Shown here in pieces: positions 1 to 7,192 of a stretch of 64,000 nt of DNA; position 1 is the stretch's first letter, and every line of letters starts with the position of its first letter. The stretch lies in contig NZ_CADIJQ010000012.1 in assembly GCF_902859595.1 (NCBI RefSeq), positions 1 to 64,000 on the forward strand, in the 5' to 3' direction. A program made the position numbers and the translations under genes. The notes below the pieces were generated by a model. That model saw only the letters and a list, made by a program, of their open reading frames with translations, made no database searches and had not been told where the DNA came from. The stretch comes from Achromobacter kerstersii. GTDB taxonomy: Bacteria; Pseudomonadota; Gammaproteobacteria; Burkholderiales; Burkholderiaceae_B.

Positions 1-1560
1 GGCGGTGAGCAGTTGGTCGGCGGCGTCGGCGGCGCGGCCTTCGCGCCATGCGCCGATTTCCTTGCTGCTGATGATGCTTTTGACGGCATCGAAGTATTTT
101 TTGCCGGCGTCATTAGCCACCGCCCCTGCGCCGAACAGAGGGATAAAGGTGGTTTGCAAAAAGGTTTGATGGCCGTTCAAGGCCAGATAGGCGGCGCTGT
201 TGGGATCGCTTAGCAACGACTGCCACGCGGTGCCTGTTGGCCCCAGCGTTTCGGGTTCATCCGACGCGGGATCAGCCGCCGGCATCGCATCCGTGATGCC
301 TCCATCCAAACACGCCCCCACCGTCATCAAGCGCAGCTGCCGCGAACGTTCATCGGTATCGGAATAATCCATCGCCACGATGCGCTTCCACGATGCGCTG
401 GCGATCACCTGCGCCCAGTCTTTGCCATACGCATCGATGTCGCTTTCAAAGCGCTTGATCTCCCTGTCGTACCGCGCCTGAAAACTCGCCCGGCCGTGGC
501 GGCGAGGTTCGGTGGGCGGATTCGTTTCCCAATAGCGTTCCTTTAATCGTTCCACGCGATCGGTGATCTTGTCTTGCACACGCTCTTGCCGTTCACGTGC
601 GGGGTCCCAGAACACGGGTGGCGTGCCGGACTCGCTGGGCATGATGTCGAGCAAGGGTGTGGGGCTATCCAAGGTCTCGGCATCGGCCTGAACGGCGTAC
701 AGTTGCTGAATCGCCAGCAGGCATTGCGAGGTCAGATACGCGTAGCGGCGCTCCGGCTCTTCGGACCACAATCGCTTTTGCGTGTAAGCGGCCAGGCGGA
801 CGTTGTTAAGTTCTTCTGCCATGCCGACAGGATCAGGCAGAATCAGCCCGCTCACGCCTTGCGGCAAGCGGTGTTGCCGTTCCATCAACGTCAAGTAGTT
901 ACGCATTCCCGCGGCTTGCGCCACGCGCGATGACCAGCCATGAACGCTGCCGAAGTCGTCGACGCCGCTGGCATATTCCGCCACGTGCTCGTTCAACAGA
1001 TGCGCATGTTCCAAGGCCAGCGCGGTGCCGCCGGCCGAGGGGTCTTCGCGCAGCTTCGGCAAGTCGACGATGACAAACCGCTTGGGGTAATCGGCATTCA
1101 AGCCCTTGCCCGACTTGTACGCATCCAGCACTGACGTCGGCCAAGGGTCTTGCGAATACGCGATCCAGGCGACCTTGTATTTATCAATGTCGATACCGAT
1201 GAATGACGCAGGCAGATTGTGCGCGGCCTGGACGCAGCGCTCGGCCAATGGCGCAGGCTCGGCGCGCGGCATTTCATAAGGGTTGAAGTGCCGCAAATGG
1301 CCCGCATCAGTCACTTGATAGGCGTGCCACACCCTGCGATCCAGCAGCACATACACATAGCCCTTGCGCATGATGCGCAGCGATTCTTGCAGACCGGGAT
1401 GCGACAGCGCACGGCGGGCGCGTAAGAACGAGTTTTCAACTACCACCGCCGGGCGCAGCAGCAGGATCGGCACGCCGTTGCGTTCACAGGCGTTGCAGCT
1501 GCCGGGCGGCAGCGGCATGGTTTCTTCGACGATGTCGATGAGCTGTTGGCTGAGTGTCAT
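1..1560 (-). CDS. T6SS effector with VasX-type N-terminal region (5' part; gene runs off the window)
   Basis: An uninterrupted 520-codon frame starts at the ATG at 1560 and leaves the window at base 1, so only the N-terminal part is present. Residues about 22-35 read CNACERNGVPILLLRP, the Cys-x-x-Cys and 'PIL..RPA' opening typical of the VasX N-terminal / BTH_I2691 effector family. This is followed by the family's 'G-Y-V-Y-V-L-L ... W-H-A-Y-Q-V-T-D-A-G-H-L' segment at about residues 70-90 and a later 'VAWIAYSQDPWP' block. In that family the N-terminal region is linked to delivery by the type VI secretion system, and the C-terminus (not seen here) carries membrane-permeabilising or other toxic activity. 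No in-frame ATG/GTG/TTG lies in the 60 bases upstream and no strong ribosome site is visible. The toxin class cannot be called without the missing C-terminus. Confidence 0.72.
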   Translation of the reverse strand, partial: MTLSQQLIDIVEETMPLPPGSCNACERNGVPILLLRPAVVVENSFLRARRALSHPGLQESLRIMRKGYVYVLLDRRVWHAYQVTDAGHLRHFNPYEMPRAEPAPLAERCVQAAHNLPASFIGIDIDKYKVAWIAYSQDPWPTSVLDAYKSGKGLNADYPKRFVIVDLPKLREDPSAGGTALALEHAHLLNEHVAEYASGVDDFGSVHGWSSRVAQAAGMRNYLTLMERQHRLPQGVSGLILPDPVGMAEELNNVRLAAYTQKRLWSEEPERRYAYLTSQCLLAIQQLYAVQADAETLDSPTPLLDIMPSESGTPPVFWDPARERQERVQDKITDRVERLKERYWETNPPTEPRRHGRASFQARYDREIKRFESDIDAYGKDWAQVIASASWKRIVAMDYSDTDERSRQLRLMTVGACLDGGITDAMPAADPASDEPETLGPTGTAWQSLLSDPNSAAYLALNGHQTFLQTTFIPLFGAGAVANDAGKKYFDAVKSIISSKEIGAWREGRAADAADQLLTA

Positions 1561-1984
1561 GTGACAACTCGAAGGCCAGAGCTTTTGCGGGCAATGCAGA
1601 ACGCAGCGGGGGTAAGCATGACGGGCTCCGGCGTCGTAGTGCCGGCCGTGGCGGCCGGGATGCTTCCTGTAGGAAGCGCTACCCGCACTGATGCAACATC
1701 CATGCCAAGCGTCACGCCCGCTCAATAACCCCCATGGAATCAATGGCTTGCCGCGCAACTAAGACGCTTACGACGGAATGCTCTGATCCACATTCCCGCG
1801 AAACCCCCGCTTTTCGCTAGAAACCGGGCCACTTCTGACCTGATTAAAAAATATCGCTATTGAATCAATGGCTTGTAGCGGGTCAAAATTGGCCCGATCG
1901 GGTCAAATCTGGCCCGAGGGGGTCATATCTGGCTCTTGCCTTGACGAATGACCCCACGCCCCCCCTTCCCTAAGGATGCGCACC
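1561..1984. other. Intergenic region with short direct repeats
   Basis: No gene is visible between the T6SS effector (minus) and the cupin gene (plus). The region holds a 14-bp direct repeat, GAATCAATGGCTTG, at 1737-1750 and 1862-1875, and the 20-bp tandem repeat cluster listed separately. Promoters for both divergent genes must lie here, but I could not assign them. Confidence 0.5.
1826..1940. repeat. Cluster of 20-bp repeats, possible IS21-family end remnant
   Basis: Three direct units with an exact 20-bp period start at 1881, 1901 and 1921 (GGTCAAAATTGGCCCGATCG, GGTCAAATCTGGCCCGAGGG, GGTCATATCTGGCTCTTGCC). A fourth, inverted copy of the 15-bp core lies at 1826-1840 (GGGCCACTTCTGACC). Multiple about-20-bp GGTCA...TGGCCC-like repeats are characteristic of the ends of IS21-family elements, where IstA binds. 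No istA/istB gene is nearby, so this would be a relic or a different kind of binding-site array. The IS assignment is inference. Confidence 0.6.
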
Positions 1985-2365
1985 ATGGCTCTTGATCTGT
2001 CTTCGCACTATGTCTTGCTGGACGCTTCCGGCGCCGCGTCAACGGTGAATGGCGGCGATGCGTTCTGGTCGCAGTCGCCTGACGAGCTCGACAAGTTTGG
2101 CCGCGGCTGGCTGGTGTCGGAATACGCGTTCGCGTCCGATTGGCCGCAATGGGAGATGCATCCGGAAGCGGACGAGATTGTGCGCTTGATGGCGGGCGCC
2201 GCCGAGCTGCATCTGGAATGGCCAACGGGCAATCAGGTGGTGAAGATGCTGGCCGGCGACGGGTATGTGATTCCGAAGGGCGTGTGGCATACGGTGAAGG
2301 TGATGGAGCCCTGTCGCATGCTGCACATCACGATGGGCGCCGGGACGCAGCATCGGGCGGCGTAG
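1985..2365 (+). CDS. Small cupin-domain protein
   Basis: A 126-residue protein from the ATG at 1985, chosen because AAGGA at 1971-1975 sits 9 bases upstream. An ATG at 1976 overlaps that site and is less likely. The centre contains a single conserved cupin barrel: 'WEMHPEADEIVRLMAG' supplies the first motif (H and E ligands), and 'GDGYVIPKGVWHTVKV' supplies the second, with its G-D-x-x-x-I-P-x-G-x-W-H pattern. Such one-domain cupins usually bind a divalent metal and may be enzymes or sensors; the substrate is not evident. It is convergent with the MFS gene, with a 5-base gap. Function beyond the fold is unknown. Confidence 0.8.
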   Translation: MALDLSSHYVLLDASGAASTVNGGDAFWSQSPDELDKFGRGWLVSEYAFASDWPQWEMHPEADEIVRLMAGAAELHLEWPTGNQVVKMLAGDGYVIPKGVWHTVKVMEPCRMLHITMGAGTQHRAA

Positions 2366-2370
2366 CGGCC

Positions 2371-3606
2371 TCAGCCCCCCACCCGCACGGGGCGGACGCG
2401 CGTGATCTCGCGGTCGTCGATGGGCCAATGCAGCACGGCGGACAAGATGCCGAGCGCCATCGCGCCCAGCCAGATCAAGTCATAGGAATGCGTGGCTTCG
2501 AACACCACGCCGCCCAGCCACACGCCCAGGAATGATCCCAGCTGATGGCCGAAGAAGACGAAGCCGAACAGCGTGGTCAGGTAACGCACGCCGAACACCT
2601 GCGCGATCAGGCCGTTGGTCAGCGGTACGGTGCCCAGCCAGACAAAGCCCATGATGGCGGCGAACGCGTAGACGGTCCATGTGGATAGCGGCAGCAGCAG
2701 GAACAGCGCGATGGCCGCGGTGCGCAGCAGGTAGATGCCGGCCAGCAGGTATTTGCGGCGATGGCGCGCGCCCAGGACGCCGCAGGCATAGGTCCCCATG
2801 ACGTTCGTTAGCGCGATGATGGCCAGCGCGGCCACGGCGTCTGACGCGCGCAGGCCCTTGTCCATCAGATACGCGGGCAGATGCGTGCCGATGAATGCCA
2901 GCTGGAAGCCGCAAGCCAGAAAGCCCAGGTTCAGAAGCCAGAAGCCCGGCTGCCGAAACGCTTCGCCAATGGCGGCGCGCATCGACAGGCTGGCGTCTGG
3001 GGCGGACGGGTCCAGCGCGGGCGTGGCGGGTTCACGCAGCGGACGCGCCAAGGGCAGCACGATGGCCAGCAGCACGGCGAACACCAGTAGAGCGCTGACC
3101 CAGCCCCACCCACCAATCAGCCACTGCGCCGCAGGCACCATGATGAATTGGCCCAATCCGCCGACCGCGCCCGCGACCCCCAGCGCCCAGCCCCGGCGTT
3201 CAGGCGGCACCAGCCGGCTCAACGCGCCGTAGATGGCGGCGAATGCTGTGCCCGACAGCGCGATGCCGATGCACACGCCCGCCGTCAGCATGAATGCCGC
3301 AGGCGTGGCGGCGTGCGCCATGCCCGCGAGCCCCAGCGCGTAGAACACCAGGCCGCCCGCGATGACTTTGGCCGATCCGTAGCGGTCGGCAATCATGCCG
3401 GTGAAGGGTTGCACGATGCCCCAGGTGAGGTTCTGCACGGCCATCGCCATGGCGAATGTCTCGCGGCTCCAGCCCCGGTCCATCGACACGGGCAGCAGGA
3501 ACAAGCCCTGCACATGGCGCACGCCCAGCGCCAGGCCCATGACGACGCCACCGGCCAGGACCAGCAACCACAACCGCGAAACATCAGGGGAAGACGGGGA
3601 CGACAT
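2371..3606 (-). CDS. MFS transporter
   Basis: A 411-residue inner-membrane protein with about 12 hydrophobic segments and the major-facilitator loop pattern 'GMIADRYGSAKVIAGG' between TM2 and TM3. The N-terminal 'VRHVQGLFLLPVSMDRGWSRETFAMAMA' resembles the monocarboxylate/oxalate-formate-antiporter-like branch of MFS, which suggests an organic-anion substrate. I chose the ATG at 3606, with GGAGGG 7-8 bases upstream, over the upstream ATG at 3642. A weakly supported possibility is that it works with the neighbouring cupin on the same compound. Substrate unknown. Confidence 0.85.
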   Translation of the reverse strand: MSSPSSPDVSRLWLLVLAGGVVMGLALGVRHVQGLFLLPVSMDRGWSRETFAMAMAVQNLTWGIVQPFTGMIADRYGSAKVIAGGLVFYALGLAGMAHAATPAAFMLTAGVCIGIALSGTAFAAIYGALSRLVPPERRGWALGVAGAVGGLGQFIMVPAAQWLIGGWGWVSALLVFAVLLAIVLPLARPLREPATPALDPSAPDASLSMRAAIGEAFRQPGFWLLNLGFLACGFQLAFIGTHLPAYLMDKGLRASDAVAALAIIALTNVMGTYACGVLGARHRRKYLLAGIYLLRTAAIALFLLLPLSTWTVYAFAAIMGFVWLGTVPLTNGLIAQVFGVRYLTTLFGFVFFGHQLGSFLGVWLGGVVFEATHSYDLIWLGAMALGILSAVLHWPIDDREITRVRPVRVGG

Positions 3607-3742
3607 GGTGAACCCTCCGGACAGGCGCAGCGCTTCAATCAAGGCAGCAACACGCCTGTATTACAGAGGCGCCGGCCGTGCGCTTCAACTGATTATTTTT
3701 TGTCCGCTACATGCCTGGCAAGAATGTGATCCGGGCGGAGAG

Positions 3743-3858
3743 TCGTGTCCTCAAATCGTGTCCCCAAATCGGAACTCCTAATCGTGTCCCAAATCGGGGC
3801 TGCAAATCGGAGCCCCAAATCGGAGCCCCAAATCGTGGCCCCAAATCGTGGCCCCATT
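3743..3858. repeat. 13-bp tandem repeat, 9 degenerate units
   Basis: Nine head-to-tail units lie in the 407-base spacer (3607-4013) between the divergent MFS and WG-repeat genes. Typical units are TCGTGTCCCCAAA, TCGGAGCCCCAAA (two identical neighbours at 3807 and 3820) and TCGTGGCCCCAAA. One unit (3782-3793) is 12 bases; the others are 13. The remainder of the spacer is AT-richer (around 3860-3910) and probably holds the promoter of the WG pair. No gene is visible in it. Confidence 0.85.
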
Positions 3859-4013
3859 AACGCTTGGTTTTCTATCGTTACATTTCCCGTTTCATTGTCT
3901 GCTACTGCTAGTTACAGTGCTGCCTTCCCCATTTTCTGATGCAGGCACCCGACCATGTGGCACGTTCGGCTTGGCTCCTCTTTTCCCGCGGCTCGCGCCC
4001 GCGCCCGCACGCA

Positions 4014-7000
4014 ATGAGGACCGCTTTGAAGCCCCTGACGCTGGCCTTGATGCTGGCGCTGCCCGCCCTGCCCGGTGCGGCGCACGCGGATTCCTGGTTG
4101 GATCAATGCACCACCAGCTACTACGGCCAGGGCGCCGACACGTCTTGCCATCAAGCCTTCAGCGAAGGCCTGGCGGCGGTGCTGACGGGATCGCGCAGCG
4201 ACAACGCGGGCGCGTGGGGATACATCGACAAGCAAGGCCGCATGGCCATCGCGCCCGCCTACGCGGAAGCGACGCCGTTTCAGAACGGCTTGGCCGCCGT
4301 CCGCCAAGGCGGCCTGTGGGGCTATATCGACACCAAGGGGCAATGGGTCATCAAGCCGAGGTTCGCCAACGCCACCGGCTTTAACGCCGAAGGCACGGCG
4401 CTGGCCGAAGACAACGAACACGATGTGCTGATCGACCGGCAGGGCAAGGTGGTGAAGACCTTCCCCTTGGGTACCCGTACCTGGGGCTTCATGCCCGGGC
4501 AGAAGCTGGCGTCGATGGAGGTGCCGACGCCGCCGCGCCTGATCAACACCGCCACCGGCACCGCCGCGAACCTGCCCGACGGCGTGATGATGCTGGCCGC
4601 GCCCACAGCGGGCTTTCTGCCCGCGCAAGTGCGCGGATCGCGCTACTCCGGTTGGTGGGGTCTGTTGGATGCGCATGGCCAATGGGCGGTTGCGCCGGAC
4701 GTGCTGCGCTCGCGTGAAGCGCCGATGCGCGACGGCAATATCGTGGCAGTGCGCCGCGACGAGAAATGGCTGTTCGTGAACCCGCGCGGGGAAGCGCTTG
4801 GACAAACCACGTACGACCGCGTGCAGTGGGCCGCGCCAGGCCTGTGGCTGGTCGTGGCCGATGATGGCAAGACGACGTTGCTGGACAGCAAGCTCAAGCC
4901 CGTGCACACGTTCTCGATGTCTCACCTGGGCGTGCAGCAACGCGAAGGGTGGCGGTACCTGGCGGATGCGTCAATGACGCTGCTGATCAGCCCCAACGGC
5001 ACCGTGCAAAAGCTGGCGGTGCGCGAAGGGCGCGTCGACATTGAGCAAGGGCAGGCCTGGGTTTACGGCGTGCCTGCGTCGTCGGTACCGCCGGCGCTGA
5101 ATCAAGCGATGGATGCCGCGGGCGACGCCATGGATGCGGCAGATGCCGCCATGCAGGGCGGCACGCATGCCACCACGGAAGGCTTGAGCGATGCAGTGAA
5201 AGCCGCGTCCGATGCCCCCGTTGCAGTCGAAGCATCGGATGGCGCCGTCGACATTGCCGAAGAAGCCCACCCGTCGGCCGCCGTGGCAGACGCTGCGGCC
5301 ACTTACACGACCGACGCGGTCACGCCCGCCACCGATGCGGCTCCCAACGCCGATGGCTCCGCCGCGGACACCGAAGTGGCCGACGTTGCCGCCATCAGCG
5401 ACGTTGCGCAACCGGCCGCTGAAGCCGCCGCAGATGCCGCCGCTTACGCCGCCGCCTCTGCCGACGCGACGGGCGAAGGCGTGCTGGTCCAGATTTACAA
5501 CCGTGACGGCCGCGCCCTGCTCGACACCAACACGGCCGCACAATTGCGCGCCTACGAACTCAGCGCGTTCTCGCCCAGCCGAAGGGCGCTGCGCGGCAAT
5601 GACAACAGCACCCGCATTCCCGGCCTGCCGCTGGCGCTGTTGCGGCCCCATGACTCCGCCCAGCCGCTGGCCATTCTGACGGCCGACGGCAAGATCGTCT
5701 CGAACCCGGAATGGGAAAACATCGACACCTATGACGTGACGATGCCGCTTGTGGTGCAGGCCAAGAAGAGCAAGCTCGGCGCCATCGACGCCCAAGGCGC
5801 TTGGGCCGTGAAGCCCGAGTACGACCAGATCCGCCCCTTCAACGGCGCTTACACCTGGGCGCGCACGCGCGACATGCAGCAACGCGACGCCCTGCTGATC
5901 GACGCACACGGCAAGCCCATGCGTCTGCCAGACAACGTGGATACCGGCGCATCCAAACTGGACGGCGACCTGCTGTTCTACCAATCGCCCAACGAAAACC
6001 GTGAACGCCGCTATGGCCTGTGGAACATCCGCCGTGGCGCGCCGGCGCTGAAGCCGGAATTCGAGAGTATTGAAGACTTCGACGACGACTGGGTCCGCGT
6101 GCAGCACAAGGGCCACTGGGGCGCCGTCAACCGCGACGGTCAATGGGTCATCCCCGCCACGCATGACAGCGCCTACGACATGGACTACCTGGGCAACGGC
6201 TTCATGCTGGTCAAGGACCCCGAAGGCAAGGGCAAGGCGGGCCGCTATAGCGACAGCCCCTACAAGATGGTCAACTTGCGCACGGGCAAAAGCAGCGACA
6301 CCATCTACGGCAAACCGGACAAGCTTCAAGACGGGCGCTACATCGGGGCACTGGCCGACGGCAGCGCCGTGCTGTTTGACGCGCAAGGCAAGGCCACGCG
6401 CATCTCAGACGGCCAGCCGGAAAGCAAAGAGCAGCATGGCGACTGGCTCATCGTGCGGCAAGACGAACGCGAAGGCGCGATTGATGCGCGCGGCAACATG
6501 AAGGTGCCCGCCTTGTATGGCGAGTTCAACCCCTTCTTCGCGCAACCGGAAGGCCTGGCGCGCGTGAATTTGGGATCGGGTTACCGCGTCATCGACCAAA
6601 GCGGCAAGACCGTGCAGGAAGCACGCGGCGATGGTTTCCCGCTGGCATCCATGCAACGCATTTTGTTCACCGACGACAGCTCGTCCACGGCGGTGATGAC
6701 CGACCTGCAAGGCCGCGAAGTGGCGCGTCTGTCGGGCAAGTATCCGGTGGAATACCGCAAGGCCAGCGAAGGCGTCGTGCCGTACAGCGAAAACTATGGC
6801 AAGTACGGCTTCCTGAACGCGGAGGGCAAACGCGTGGTGGGCGCGCACTTTACCGAGCTGGGTCCGTTGAAGAACGGCTTGGCGAAAGCGCGCCGCGTGG
6901 ACCGCACCGGCAAGCTTTACGGCTACATCGACCTGAGCGGCCGCTACGCCATCGCGCCCGCCTTCAAGTGGGCGGATGACTTCCATGACGGACGCGCCAT

Positions 7001-7190
7001 GGTGATGCACGACTATCTGGTCGAGTTCATCAATACCCAAGGCAAGACCACCACCACATTCGGCGTGCTGTGCGACCAGATCGTGATCTTTGACGCAGAG
7101 GAAAACCAAAGCTGGCCGCGCGAAGCGCTGACCTGCTCTGACGCGACGCGCATTGATCCCCCCGCCCTAGACACCGCCAAAGCAGAATAA
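4014..7190 (+). CDS. Exported WG-repeat protein (first of tandem pair)
   Basis: About 1058 residues from the ATG at 4014, chosen because it gives a clean signal peptide (two basic residues, a Leu/Ala core, then AHA-DS cleavage at about residue 25). An ATG at 3939 would add 25 unlikely residues. The mature protein is built of WG-type beta repeats: 'WGYIDKQGRMAIAP', 'WGYIDTKGQWVIKP', 'WGLLDAHGQWAVAP', 'LGAIDAQGAWAVKP', 'WGAVNRDGQWVIPA', 'YGFLNAEGKRVVGA' and 'YGYIDLSGRYAIAP'. Residues about 357-489 are a low-complexity Ala/Asp linker that splits the protein into two repeat blocks. Cys residues occur just after the signal peptide (QCTTS, TSCHQ) and at the C-terminus (LCDQ, LTCSD), which suggests disulfides in the periplasm or outside. 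Probably an operon with the next gene, two bases away. Function unknown; WG repeats usually mediate binding. Confidence 0.85.
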   Translation: MRTALKPLTLALMLALPALPGAAHADSWLDQCTTSYYGQGADTSCHQAFSEGLAAVLTGSRSDNAGAWGYIDKQGRMAIAPAYAEATPFQNGLAAVRQGGLWGYIDTKGQWVIKPRFANATGFNAEGTALAEDNEHDVLIDRQGKVVKTFPLGTRTWGFMPGQKLASMEVPTPPRLINTATGTAANLPDGVMMLAAPTAGFLPAQVRGSRYSGWWGLLDAHGQWAVAPDVLRSREAPMRDGNIVAVRRDEKWLFVNPRGEALGQTTYDRVQWAAPGLWLVVADDGKTTLLDSKLKPVHTFSMSHLGVQQREGWRYLADASMTLLISPNGTVQKLAVREGRVDIEQGQAWVYGVPASSVPPALNQAMDAAGDAMDAADAAMQGGTHATTEGLSDAVKAASDAPVAVEASDGAVDIAEEAHPSAAVADAAATYTTDAVTPATDAAPNADGSAADTEVADVAAISDVAQPAAEAAADAAAYAAASADATGEGVLVQIYNRDGRALLDTNTAAQLRAYELSAFSPSRRALRGNDNSTRIPGLPLALLRPHDSAQPLAILTADGKIVSNPEWENIDTYDVTMPLVVQAKKSKLGAIDAQGAWAVKPEYDQIRPFNGAYTWARTRDMQQRDALLIDAHGKPMRLPDNVDTGASKLDGDLLFYQSPNENRERRYGLWNIRRGAPALKPEFESIEDFDDDWVRVQHKGHWGAVNRDGQWVIPATHDSAYDMDYLGNGFMLVKDPEGKGKAGRYSDSPYKMVNLRTGKSSDTIYGKPDKLQDGRYIGALADGSAVLFDAQGKATRISDGQPESKEQHGDWLIVRQDEREGAIDARGNMKVPALYGEFNPFFAQPEGLARVNLGSGYRVIDQSGKTVQEARGDGFPLASMQRILFTDDSSSTAVMTDLQGREVARLSGKYPVEYRKASEGVVPYSENYGKYGFLNAEGKRVVGAHFTELGPLKNGLAKARRVDRTGKLYGYIDLSGRYAIAPAFKWADDFHDGRAMVMHDYLVEFINTQGKTTTTFGVLCDQIVIFDAEENQSWPREALTCSDATRIDPPALDTAKAE

Positions 7191-7192
7191 CC

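Noticed and set aside
3939-4013. Upstream start for the first WG-repeat protein
   Set aside because: It would put 25 polar residues before a clean signal peptide.
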